A stretch of DNA of 6,789 nucleotides from Bacillota bacterium (GCA_023424995.1 JAFADH010000006.1:1-6789); one strand, 5' to 3'. Counted from the stretch's first letter, positions 1 through 6,692 are shown. Program-made: numbers and translations. The notes: generated by a model not told the origin, from the sequence alone.

Positions 1-1
1 G

Positions 2-235
2 CCCGGCATTAAGATTATTAAGAGCACGGATACCATGAAGCTTGGAAGCACCTTCACTTTTGAAGCAGCCGCAGCGGGCTATGATAAGAATAGCATTGTA
101 TGGATGACCTCGAAGAGGGATGTGGTAATTATCAATAAGAAGACGGGGAAGGCAACTGCCAGGACAAAGGGTACGGATTATATTGAAGCAAGGATCAATA
201 ACAAGCTTGTTAAGGTGAAGGTAGTTGTAAAGTAA
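2..235 (+). CDS. C-terminal fragment of a protein ending in a bacterial Ig-like (Big_2-type) domain
   Basis: The frame is open from the left edge (first full codon at 2) to the TAA at 233-235, giving 77 residues. The start lies outside the window. The ATG at 35 is internal and has no ribosome site, so I treat the gene as 5'-truncated. The residues fit the Big_2 Ig-like pattern: a 'KLGSTFTFEA' strand, a central Trp ('IVWMTSKRDVVIINKKTG'), then 'GKATARTKGTDYIEARI' and a closing run of alternating Val/Lys ending 'VKVKVVVK'. Such domains usually sit in secreted or surface-attached proteins, for example glycosidases or adhesins, as spacer or binding modules. The catalytic or main part, if any, is not visible, so the function of the whole protein is unknown. 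All 13 lysines use AAG. A strong terminator follows, so it is probably transcribed separately from the importer operon downstream. Confidence 0.75.
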   Translation, partial: PGIKIIKSTDTMKLGSTFTFEAAAAGYDKNSIVWMTSKRDVVIINKKTGKATARTKGTDYIEARINNKLVKVKVVVK

Positions 236-283
236 TCGTATCACAGTAAGAAGCAGAGTTATCATAAGAATTGCCATAACAGC

Positions 284-341
284 AAGCTCATGCGCTTGGA
301 GGGATGGTTAATCGGTTTCCTGAGTGCATGAGCTTATTTTT
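284..341 (+). terminator. Rho-independent terminator after the Ig-like protein gene
   Basis: Arms 284-299 and 320-335 can pair over 16 bp, including three G-T wobbles. The outer 10 bp (AAGCTCATGC with GCATGAGCTT) are perfect. The loop is about 20 nt, and the 3' arm is followed by ATTTTT (336-341) and a further T-rich stretch. It lies about 50 nt after the stop at 235, as expected for the end of that transcript, and it separates it from the promoter at 400-428. Confidence 0.75.
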
Positions 342-355
342 GATCTGCTTTTTAG

Positions 356-395
356 AAATAAACCATGTGTTTCATAAATAAAGCATCTCATTTTT
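356..395 (+). promoter_or_regulatory. 20-bp-phased direct repeat upstream of the -35 box, candidate activator site
   Basis: Two tandem copies, 356-375 and 376-395, match at 14 of 20 positions. The core AAATAAA(C/G)CAT matches at 10 of 11 (356-366 and 376-386). The period is close to two helical turns, and the pair ends only a few bases before the -35 hexamer at 400. AraC-family activators typically bind direct repeats in this arrangement, and such a regulator is encoded at 4263-6578. The repeat is seen in the sequence; its role as the operator is inference. The AT-richness means chance similarity is possible. Confidence 0.35.
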
Positions 396-399
396 TAGA

Positions 400-428
400 T
401 TTACACAATTACTTTGGAATACTATTAT
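400..428 (+). promoter_or_regulatory. Sigma-A-type promoter of the ABC importer operon
   Basis: A -35 hexamer TTTACA (400-405) and a -10 hexamer TATTAT (423-428) are separated by exactly 17 bp. Each matches the consensus at 5 of 6 positions. An AT-rich tract (T run at 391-396) precedes the -35 box. Transcription would start near 435, giving a leader of about 150 nt before the ATG at 584. The position just after a terminator and before the binding-protein gene supports the call. Confidence 0.65.
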
Positions 429-473
429 ATACAGAAACGCCGGTGAAATTTATACTGAAAGTGATAGAAGTGA

Positions 474-485
474 TCATAGCTATGA
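474..485 (+). repeat. 12-bp perfect palindrome in the operon leader
   Basis: TCATAGCTATGA is fully self-complementary and lies about 40 bp downstream of the predicted transcription start. The hexamer TGATCA overlaps it at 471-476 and recurs at 503-508. It could be an operator half-pair for a dimeric repressor or a minor leader-RNA structure. No known site is recognised. Confidence 0.3.
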
Positions 486-583
486 GTAGCATTTCCCTAA
501 CCTGATCAGACGTGGCCGGGACAGGAAATACCGTTTTTTTTGCAATACATACCAAAATATAGATATTAGGAGAAGGAGAATTT

Positions 584-2254
584 ATGATTACAAAAAAAGT
601 TAGTAAGATATTATCAACGGTACTGGTTTTCGTTATGATAGCCGCTATGCTTAGCGGATGCAGTTCAAAAGACGAGGCTTCGGACAATGAACCGACGAAG
701 CCGGCAGCAACACCGACGCAGGCGGCTTCAACGGATGCTGAGCCAGATGAACCGGGAGAAGAGGTCAGCAGTATCATTAGCTATCCTATAGATACGGATC
801 AAAAGCTATCCGTATGGTCAGGCGTATTAAAGCCGGAGCAGTCCTTTACAGATTATACACACTCGCCTTTCCATACCGGTCTTGCAAGGAATACGGGGAT
901 TGAAGCCGAGTGGACCTTCGTGACTGCGGGAACGAACAGCAAAGAGGCATTTAACCTGATGATGACCAGCGATACGCTTCCGGATGTTATTATCGCATGG
1001 ACAATTTCAGATGGAGATGCGGAGCGGTTAATCCAGGAGGGTGTTATCAGGGACTTAACAGATTTGCTGCCGAAGTATGCGCCGAATTATTGGGCATACC
1101 TGCAAAATAATGAGTATATGGATAAATCTTTTAAGACGGATGAAGGGCACTATTTTGGTTTTGGTAATTTCAGAGAAACGGAATGGGCTGCCACCTTTGT
1201 AGGCCCCGTTATCCGAAAGGACTGGCTGGATGCTCTCGGACTTCCGATTCCTGTGACAATTGAGGACTGGGATACTGTAATTAAGGCATTTAAGGAGGAG
1301 TATGGCGCAACCTTTGCTTTTGCGGAAAACCGTATGAACCCTGGCCTCGCATCGGGCTTTGGCGCTTATTCAAACTTCCGTGCAGGCATTTATATTGATG
1401 ATAACGGGAAGGTACAGCTTGCGCAGACGCAGCCGGAATGGGAGGCTTACATGGCGAAGCTGAACGAATGGTATGAGCAGGATTTAATTGATCCGGATAC
1501 AGCGACCCTTGATGATGCCGGAATGAGAACGAAGGTCTTAAACAATAATGTGGGAATAAGCGTCACAGCCATGTCCCAGATTACGGCGTGGACAGAAGAT
1601 GCTGTGAATGCAGGCACCGGAGCACAGTGGATCGGTATTCCTTATCCGGTTCCAAAAGCCGGAGACAGGGCGGTGACAATTCAGACGGAGGACATGGTGG
1701 GGCCGGTCAGTGCCGTGATTTCCACAGATTGTCCGGAGGAGAAGGTTGAATTAGCGTTACGCTGGCTGGATTATGGTTTCACCGAAGAAGGCTTTCTTTA
1801 CTGGAACTACGGTGATGAAGGCGTAAGCTATACCATGGTGGACGGAACGCCGAAATTTACGGAGATTATTACCAAGGCATCTGAGGGCATAAATGCAGCC
1901 ATCCAGAAATACATTGGAACCTCCGGCAATGGCATTACAATTCAAGCAGAGGATATGGTCAAGCAAAAAAATAATCCTGCCGCAGTTGAAGCGGTGGATA
2001 CCTGGATTCAAAACCAAGACAGCCAGAAGCATCTTTTCCCCGCAGGAACAACTATGACGGTGGAAGAAAGCAATGAATATGCGAACCTCTTTACGCCGAT
2101 AGATACTTACATAAGGGAAGCGGGATTGCAATTTATGGTGGGTGATTTACCCATTGATGAATTTGACTCATTCGTTGCGAATTTAAACAATATGGGTCTT
2201 CCTCGTGTATTGGAATTGAAGACGGCAGCATATGAACGCTTCATAAACAGATAG
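584..2254 (+). CDS. Extracellular solute-binding lipoprotein of a carbohydrate ABC importer (LplA/YtcQ-like)
   Basis: This is the ligand-binding component of the importer, tethered outside the membrane by lipid. The N-terminus has Lys residues, a hydrophobic stretch (about 9-23) and a lipobox LSGC with the lipidated Cys at residue 26. A low-complexity Ser/Thr/Pro/Glu linker (about 27-65) follows, as in mature Gram-positive lipoproteins. Family-like landmarks are PDVIIAW (from 133), 'GVIRDLTDLLPKYAPNYW', then GPVIRKDWLDALGLPIP (from 207) with the usual Arg-Lys-Asp-Trp, and 'WEAYMAKLNEWYEQDLIDPD'. The length of 556 residues fits the large family 1 oligosaccharide-binding proteins found with LplB/LplC permeases. 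The start is set by AGGAGAAGGAG (568-578) just before ATG 584. It is the first gene of the operon, and a hairpin follows its stop. The substrate cannot be read from the sequence; an oligosaccharide, perhaps from pectin or hemicellulose, is inference from relatives. Confidence 0.93.
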   Translation: MITKKVSKILSTVLVFVMIAAMLSGCSSKDEASDNEPTKPAATPTQAASTDAEPDEPGEEVSSIISYPIDTDQKLSVWSGVLKPEQSFTDYTHSPFHTGLARNTGIEAEWTFVTAGTNSKEAFNLMMTSDTLPDVIIAWTISDGDAERLIQEGVIRDLTDLLPKYAPNYWAYLQNNEYMDKSFKTDEGHYFGFGNFRETEWAATFVGPVIRKDWLDALGLPIPVTIEDWDTVIKAFKEEYGATFAFAENRMNPGLASGFGAYSNFRAGIYIDDNGKVQLAQTQPEWEAYMAKLNEWYEQDLIDPDTATLDDAGMRTKVLNNNVGISVTAMSQITAWTEDAVNAGTGAQWIGIPYPVPKAGDRAVTIQTEDMVGPVSAVISTDCPEEKVELALRWLDYGFTEEGFLYWNYGDEGVSYTMVDGTPKFTEIITKASEGINAAIQKYIGTSGNGITIQAEDMVKQKNNPAAVEAVDTWIQNQDSQKHLFPAGTTMTVEESNEYANLFTPIDTYIREAGLQFMVGDLPIDEFDSFVANLNNMGLPRVLELKTAAYERFINR

Positions 2255-2262
2255 TGAAGATA

Positions 2263-2277
2263 CGCCCATGCCGGGCG
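2263..2277 (+). other. Short GC-rich hairpin between binding protein and permease genes
   Basis: CGCCC (2263-2267) pairs with GGGCG (2273-2277) around a 5-nt loop, 8 nt after the stop of the binding-protein gene. It lies directly before the larger stem-loop at 2285-2315. It may add to protection of the upstream message from 3' exonucleases. Confidence 0.4.
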
Positions 2278-2284
2278 AACACGG

Positions 2285-2319
2285 GATACTGGGAGATTAG
2301 CAGTCTCCCAGTATCTTTT
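2285..2319 (+). terminator. Intercistronic stem-loop, probable leaky terminator or mRNA-stabilising element
   Basis: Perfect 12-bp arms GATACTGGGAGA (2285-2296) and TCTCCCAGTATC (2304-2315) enclose a 7-nt loop and are followed by TTTT (2316-2319). It lies between the binding-protein stop (2254) and the permease start (2356). The short T-run suggests partial termination or a processing/stability block rather than full termination. Elements in this position, as in malE-malF type operons, are known to keep binding protein in excess over membrane components. That role here is inferred. Confidence 0.7.
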
Positions 2320-2339
2320 AAGAGACCGCAGGAAAACAT

Positions 2340-2344
2340 GGAGG
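2340..2344 (+). promoter_or_regulatory. Ribosome binding site deciding the start of the first permease
   Basis: GGAGG lies 11 nt before ATG 2356. It overlaps an in-frame ATG at 2338, which itself has only a weak AGGA (2330-2333) in front. The open frame extends back to a GTG at 2254, but that start would put the stem-loop at 2285-2315 inside the coding region. ATG 2356 is therefore preferred. Confidence 0.6.
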
Positions 2345-2355
2345 AAATATCTTAT

Positions 2356-3297
2356 ATGCAAAATCCTAAAGCAATATCGAGTAGAAAAGGATGGAAGAGC
2401 GTTGTAATCAAGGACTTTAAAATGAATAAATATAAGTATCTGATCGTTCTTCCGATTATCATATATCTGATTATTTTTAACTATAAGCCGATGTATGGGT
2501 TAATCATAGCCTTTAAAAACTTCAGGGTCACCCTGGGCTTTGCCGATAGCCCCTGGGTTGGTCTGGATCATTTTAAAGCTTTTTTTAATGATATATTTTT
2601 CACCCGTCTGTTACGCAATACATTTACCATCAGCGGATTAAGCATAATATTCGGGTTTCCGGCGCCGATTATTCTGGCCTTATTAATTAATGAGGTAAGA
2701 AATCAAAAGTTCAAGCGCGTGATTCAAACGGTAACCTATATGCCCCATTTCATATCCATTGTTATCGTATGCGGATTGCTTGTGGCATATACACAGTCAA
2801 ATGGTGCAATTAATGATATCGTCGCATTCTTTGGAGGGGAACGAACCAATCTGCTGGCCAGGAAGGAGATGTTTTATCCGATTTATATTTTATCGGGTAT
2901 CTGGCAAAGTGCGGGCTGGAGTTCTATTATTTACCTTGCCGCAATCACGGGAATCGACCAGGAGCAATATGAAGCGGCAAAGGTGGACGGAGCAGGACGC
3001 TTCAGACAGATGATTTCGATCACTCTTCCGGGGTTAATGCCTACGATTATTGTTTTATTCATTCTGCAAATGGGCAGTATTCTAAGCGTTGGACATGAGA
3101 AAATATTGCTATTATATAAGCCCCTGACCTATGAAGTAGCTGATGTTATCTCAACCTATGTATATCGCCGAGGTATCATTGAAGCTAATTATAGCTATAG
3201 TACCGCCATAGGTCTCTTTAATTCTGTTGTAAATATAACCTTCTTACTGATAACCAACAAACTCAGTAAAAGAATTAATGAAACCAGTCTGTTTTAG
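2356..3297 (+). CDS. Sugar ABC transporter permease, LplB/YteP type
   Basis: This is one of the two inner-membrane channel subunits of the importer. From ATG 2356 it has 313 residues, normal for the family. It begins with a Lys-rich cytoplasmic N-terminus and a first membrane segment (about 28-42). The signature NYKPMYGLIIAFKNF (from 42), characteristic of LplB-like permeases, follows. Further hydrophobic segments lie near 91-111, 125-144, 172-198, 231-250 and 282-304. The cytoplasmic EAA loop that docks the ATPase is intact: EAAKVDG at 206-212, then I222 and L224-P225 before the next helix. It follows the binding-protein gene across a 101-nt gap holding hairpins, and precedes the second permease by 18 nt. 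The start could also be ATG 2338, six residues longer. The GTG at 2254 is rejected because the added residues do not resemble the family and span a stem-loop. Confidence 0.92.
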   Translation: MQNPKAISSRKGWKSVVIKDFKMNKYKYLIVLPIIIYLIIFNYKPMYGLIIAFKNFRVTLGFADSPWVGLDHFKAFFNDIFFTRLLRNTFTISGLSIIFGFPAPIILALLINEVRNQKFKRVIQTVTYMPHFISIVIVCGLLVAYTQSNGAINDIVAFFGGERTNLLARKEMFYPIYILSGIWQSAGWSSIIYLAAITGIDQEQYEAAKVDGAGRFRQMISITLPGLMPTIIVLFILQMGSILSVGHEKILLLYKPLTYEVADVISTYVYRRGIIEANYSYSTAIGLFNSVVNITFLLITNKLSKRINETSLF

Positions 3298-3315
3298 CGG
3301 GAGGAGAGTATCAAT

Positions 3316-4215
3316 ATGACTAAATCAATAAGACACAGAAGGAAAAGATCCCCTGGGGACATGGGATTTGACATGATACTGACAGGAATCATGCTGATCA
3401 TCATTATAGTCTGCCTATATCCCATGTATTATGTTTTGTGTGCATCCTTCAGCGATAATACGGCTCTGCTGGCAAAGCCGGGAATTATGCTGTATCCCAA
3501 AGGCTTCACCCTGGGAGCTTATAAAATGGCGTTAGCACATCCTTTAATTTCAAGCGGGCTTAAAAATATATTGATCATACTTGTATTTGCGCTGCCGCTT
3601 AATCTCTTTATGACGGTAATCTGCGGATATTTCATGTCAACAAAGAACGTACTGTTTAAAAAATATATTAATTTTATTATTATATTTACTATGTTTTTTG
3701 GAGGCGGATTGATCCCTACCTTTTTAAACCAAAGATCCCTCGGACTTTATAACAATCTTGCCGCACTTATTATACCGGGAGCATTCAGTGTATATAATGC
3801 GATTATATGCAAGACCGCAATTGAAGCAATTCCGGACAGCCTGGTAGAATCGGCATATATAGACGGGGCCAGTGACATCAAAATCCTGTCCCGTATTATT
3901 ATTCCGTTGATAAGGCCCACCATGGCAGTATTGCTTCTTTATTACGGAGTAGGTCATTGGAACAGTTGGTTCAACGCCTCTATTTACATTCAGGAGGACA
4001 AACTTTTACCCATTCAGAATGTATTACGCGCATTGCTGATTGAGAATTCAAATGTGTTGGGAGAAGGAATGGGAACGGGGGATGAGTTTAACCGCTATGC
4101 TGAAATAATCAAATATGCGACGATTATTATAACCACAGCGCCAATATTATGCATTTATCCGTTTCTCCAAAAATATTTTGTAAAGGGGGTTATGATCGGT
4201 GCTGTAAAGGGGTGA
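3316..4215 (+). CDS. Carbohydrate ABC transporter permease, LplC/YtcP type
   Basis: This is the second channel subunit, pairing with the product of 2356-3297. Its 299 residues match the usual size. It shows a basic N-terminus, a first membrane helix running into 'YPMYYVLCASFS' (about 35-46), and 'MFFGGGLIPTF' (about 126-136), a recognisable LplC/YtcP landmark. An EAA-type loop, ESAYIDGASD, starts at residue 178 and continues to IIIPL (194-198). A last helix near 264-282 leads to the typical ending 'YFVKGVMIGAVKG'. The EAA loop carries Ser for the first Ala, a common variant. A strong GGGAGGAG (3299-3306) lies 9 nt before the ATG. The 18-nt spacing from the upstream gene indicates one transcript. 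The last codons overlap the region that would hold the -35 box of the regulator's own promoter. Confidence 0.93.
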   Translation: MTKSIRHRRKRSPGDMGFDMILTGIMLIIIIVCLYPMYYVLCASFSDNTALLAKPGIMLYPKGFTLGAYKMALAHPLISSGLKNILIILVFALPLNLFMTVICGYFMSTKNVLFKKYINFIIIFTMFFGGGLIPTFLNQRSLGLYNNLAALIIPGAFSVYNAIICKTAIEAIPDSLVESAYIDGASDIKILSRIIIPLIRPTMAVLLLYYGVGHWNSWFNASIYIQEDKLLPIQNVLRALLIENSNVLGEGMGTGDEFNRYAEIIKYATIIITTAPILCIYPFLQKYFVKGVMIGAVKG

Positions 4216-4221
4216 CAGATA

Positions 4222-4230
4222 TGATATAAT
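4222..4230 (+). promoter_or_regulatory. Extended -10 promoter for the AraC-type regulator gene
   Basis: TGATATAAT (4222-4230) is a perfect extended -10 (TG-N-TATAAT), placed just after the permease stop at 4215. The -35 region within the end of the permease gene is poor; TGTAAA at 4203-4208 is the best, with 16-bp spacing. Extended -10 promoters tolerate a weak -35. Transcription would start near 4237, about 26 nt before ATG 4263, giving the regulator expression independent of the importer operon. Confidence 0.55.
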
Positions 4231-4234
4231 GTAC

Positions 4235-4248
4235 ATAAAAGCTTTTAT
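4235..4248 (+). repeat. 14-bp perfect palindrome at the regulator's predicted transcription start
   Basis: ATAAAAGCTTTTAT is fully self-complementary and overlaps the predicted start point of the promoter at 4222-4230. A site here would block transcription, so it may be an operator for feedback or another regulator. It makes a poor hairpin (only about five A-T pairs with a 4-nt loop), so it is unlikely to be a terminator. AT-rich sequence makes chance occurrence possible. Confidence 0.35.
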
Positions 4249-4262
4249 TTGGGGGATGTATT

Positions 4263-6578
4263 ATGGTAATAACAGACAATATTATGCACAATAAGAGTTA
4301 TTTAAAGCGGTATTTAGTCTCTTATCTCATTGTATTTCTAATACCATTTATAACGATCATATCTATTTATTTTACCTCGGACCGAATGATGCGGCAGGAA
4401 ATTATTAATTCCAGCGAAAGCGGCCTCCAACAATTTTTTACGTTTATAGACAAGAATATGTCTGAGTTGACGGAGATCGGTACCAGGGCATTGGGCAGTG
4501 ATATTGTGCAGTCGTATGCATTCGCGTCTAACTACCAGAACAAACGGGAACCCTACAAGGAATACAAAATTAAAAATTTTCTTTCTAATTTCTATGCCAG
4601 TAATTTAGATGATTTATTTGTATATTTTGACTATTATGATGTTGTGGTGTCTGCTTCAAATTCCTCCTTATCGAGCCAGTATTATTATCAGACCTATTAT
4701 AAGGATAAAACTACTCTTGATGATTTTGAGGCATGCATCTCCCTGGATCGTTATTACAGACCCACCTTGATTACTTTGGGCATATATAATAATATGCCCC
4801 TACTGGCGGTTGCAATGAAGCAGAATGTCAGCTTCAGAGCGAATAAAAATCTGGATGTAACCGTTGTGATGGTAATGGAACCCCAGATTTTGCAAGAACT
4901 GTTACAAGGCTCCGTTTTTCACCGCAGCGGAGAGGTTTTGATCTTTGATAATGAAAATCAAATGCTTGCCACTTCGGGACAGATGGATTCCAACATCAAT
5001 CTAATGGGCTTTGACGGTATCGATACCAGCTATAATGATACCTTCGGACAAGAGGAATATGTTATATATATCCGTGAATCGAAGGTGATTAATGCCTATT
5101 ATGTCTCCGCGGTTCCCATAGGATATTTCTGGTACCGGTTGAACCAGCTGCGGCTGATCGGGATAACAGGCTTGGCGGCTTGCATTTTAATCAGCGGCTT
5201 CATAACCACCTATCTTTCTAAAAAGAATTACAGTCCCATCGATTCTGTATTGACCACCATTCGTCATAGGAGCAATCTGTCCTATAACCGTAAATTGGAT
5301 AATGAATTTGATTTTATAGAAGAAGTAATTGAGAAAACCTTTGATAATAATGCACGATTAAAAGGACAATTACTGTTAGAACCGAATACCTCCAGGGATA
5401 AATTCTTAATTCTGGCGCTCTTAGGAACCATACGGGAGGAACCGTACGAGGATGATATCTTTAAAAAACATGATATCATGCTGCTTTCCGATGCTTTTAT
5501 TGTTGCATTGCTTCAAATTGAGCAGATTAATCCTAAGGTCATAGAAAATACAGGTAATCCGGATGAAAAGGGAATGCTTTCTTTTTTGTTGAAAAATGTA
5601 CTGCAGGAGCTCTGCTCCGTAGATCATCAGGGCTTTGTAGTCAAATTGGAAGACCGGATGTATGCACTTGTTATTAACTTCAATAATAAAGAAACGGTTC
5701 CATATGTTGATGCGGCTAAGATGATCTGTCAGAAGGGCAGCCAGTTTTTGGATACAAGGTTAGGAATTCAAAGCACGATAACCATTAGTAATGCAAGTGC
5801 AGGCTTAAAGGAAATCCATACAGCATACCTGGAAGCCTTACGTGCCTTGGAATACCGCTATTCCTACGGAAAGGGAAGTCTTATCACCTATGATGACATC
5901 AGTCAAAAGCCTTTTCACTATAAACCGGTATCTGAATCAAAATCCGCCCAGTACCTGATGCAATATGTAAAGGAAGAAAGTCTGGTAAAGAATGCAAGGT
6001 CTGTAATACAGGACATTCTTAGGGAACAATCCATATCCGGTGATTCCTCTCTTGAGACACTGTCCTTCTTTAAAATGGATATCGTCAATTTGATTAACAG
6101 AATCATATTCGATATCGGAGCAGGTCAGGTGTTTAGCACGGGTAAGACAAAGCAGCTGTTGATCCATGAAACCTTTGATGAATTTTTAGAGCAGCTGGAG
6201 AGTATCATTAAGGATTTATGCAGCTTTGAAGAGCTGAGGAAACTAAACAACAATGTATGCAATAAAGCGGACCAATATATAAAGGAAAATTATATGGACC
6301 TGGGGCTGAATGTTAACCGGCTGGGAAATCACCTGGAGATATCTCCCTCCTATCTCTCCAAGCTTTTTAAGGAGCAGTACGGAATTAGTATTTTGGATTA
6401 TTTATATAAAATCAGAATCGAAAAAGCGAAGCAGCTGTTAAAAGAGTCGTCTTATACAATTGAATCCATCGCGACAAAGGTAGGATTTTTAAACAGCAGT
6501 GCCTTTATCAAAGCATTTAAGAATAACGAAGGAATTACACCCGGTGCTTACCGGAATCTAACAAGCAATTCCATATAG
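4263..6578 (+). CDS. Membrane-spanning AraC-family transcriptional regulator (YesS/YtdP type)
   Basis: This 771-residue protein appears to combine sensing and DNA binding. A short N-terminus leads to a first membrane helix (about 17-37). Then comes an outside region of about 260 residues, rich in Tyr, Asn and Asp and likely dCache/PAS-like, and a second helix (about 298-318). The cytoplasmic part carries a conserved helical segment, AYLEALRALEYR (521-532), known from YesN/YesS-type proteins. The last 100 residues form a double helix-turn-helix AraC domain: first HTH about 684-703 (SPSYLSKLFKEQYG), second about 733-753, then GITPGAYR (757-764). B. subtilis YesS and YtdP have the same size and layout and sit with similar transport genes. 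No histidine-kinase core is present. GGGGGA (4251-4256) precedes the ATG by 6 nt. It probably senses an extracellular carbohydrate-related signal and activates the upstream importer; the ligand is unknown. Confidence 0.92.
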   Translation: MVITDNIMHNKSYLKRYLVSYLIVFLIPFITIISIYFTSDRMMRQEIINSSESGLQQFFTFIDKNMSELTEIGTRALGSDIVQSYAFASNYQNKREPYKEYKIKNFLSNFYASNLDDLFVYFDYYDVVVSASNSSLSSQYYYQTYYKDKTTLDDFEACISLDRYYRPTLITLGIYNNMPLLAVAMKQNVSFRANKNLDVTVVMVMEPQILQELLQGSVFHRSGEVLIFDNENQMLATSGQMDSNINLMGFDGIDTSYNDTFGQEEYVIYIRESKVINAYYVSAVPIGYFWYRLNQLRLIGITGLAACILISGFITTYLSKKNYSPIDSVLTTIRHRSNLSYNRKLDNEFDFIEEVIEKTFDNNARLKGQLLLEPNTSRDKFLILALLGTIREEPYEDDIFKKHDIMLLSDAFIVALLQIEQINPKVIENTGNPDEKGMLSFLLKNVLQELCSVDHQGFVVKLEDRMYALVINFNNKETVPYVDAAKMICQKGSQFLDTRLGIQSTITISNASAGLKEIHTAYLEALRALEYRYSYGKGSLITYDDISQKPFHYKPVSESKSAQYLMQYVKEESLVKNARSVIQDILREQSISGDSSLETLSFFKMDIVNLINRIIFDIGAGQVFSTGKTKQLLIHETFDEFLEQLESIIKDLCSFEELRKLNNNVCNKADQYIKENYMDLGLNVNRLGNHLEISPSYLSKLFKEQYGISILDYLYKIRIEKAKQLLKESSYTIESIATKVGFLNSSAFIKAFKNNEGITPGAYRNLTSNSI

Positions 6579-6626
6579 TACAACGAATATAAATTTACCA
6601 TTACAGTTTTTTATTATTCGTTGTAC
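6578..6626 (+). repeat. 12-bp perfect inverted repeat beginning at the regulator stop codon
   Basis: GTACAACGAATA (6578-6589) and TATTCGTTGTAC (6615-6626) are perfect complements. Allowing one bulged T (6614), the pairing extends four more A-T pairs. The first base is the last base of the TAG stop. A T6 run (6607-6612) lies inside the loop side rather than after the 3' arm, so it is not a standard rho-independent terminator. It could be a 3' stabilising hairpin, a weak terminator, or an operator for the gene at 6693. Confidence 0.6.
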
Positions 6627-6640
6627 CAGGGAGTAAAATA

Positions 6641-6667
6641 TTGGTTCAAAAGGTTAAAGGAAACCAA
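6641..6667 (+). repeat. Small inverted repeat upstream of the last gene
   Basis: TTGGTT (6641-6646) and AACCAA (6662-6667) flank a 15-nt A/G-rich spacer, ending 25 bp before ATG 6693. It could be a short operator or leader hairpin. With only 6 bp per arm it may be chance. No convincing -35/-10 pair was found between 6579 and 6692. Confidence 0.2.
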
Positions 6668-6692
6668 CTTGAAAAAAAGATGGGAGATAATA

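Noticed and set aside
456..469. Possible catabolite-repression (cre) site, TGAAAGTGATAGAA.
   Set aside because: It keeps the TGAAAG half but lacks the central CG and mismatches the cre consensus at three positions, so it is too weak to annotate.
491..541. Leader attenuator: ATTTCC (491-496) with GGAAAT (524-529) followed by T8 (534-541).
   Set aside because: The stem is only 6 bp with a long loop and does not abut the T-run. No stronger stem ending at the T-run was found.
409..777. Minus-strand open frame across the leader and the start of the binding-protein gene.
   Set aside because: It is antisense to a convincing lipoprotein N-terminus, has low-complexity composition, and has no ribosome site or family resemblance.
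2254..2355. Upstream in-frame extension of the first permease from GTG 2254, overlapping the binding-protein stop.
   Set aside because: The extra residues do not resemble the permease family and would encode across a perfect 12-bp stem-loop. A good GGAGG lies later, before ATG 2356.
1757..2361. Two minus-strand open frames (1757-2131 and 2107-2361) opposite the binding-protein end and gap.
   Set aside because: They are shadows of the coding strand with no recognisable domains. The second also runs through the stem-loop at 2285-2315.
2759..3013. Plus-strand open frame in another register inside the first permease.
   Set aside because: It overlaps the conserved EAA region of the real gene and has no family features.
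4235..4260. Terminator between the second permease and the regulator.
   Set aside because: The AAAAGCTTTT palindrome has almost no loop and an all-A/T stem, and G-rich sequence rather than a T-run follows.
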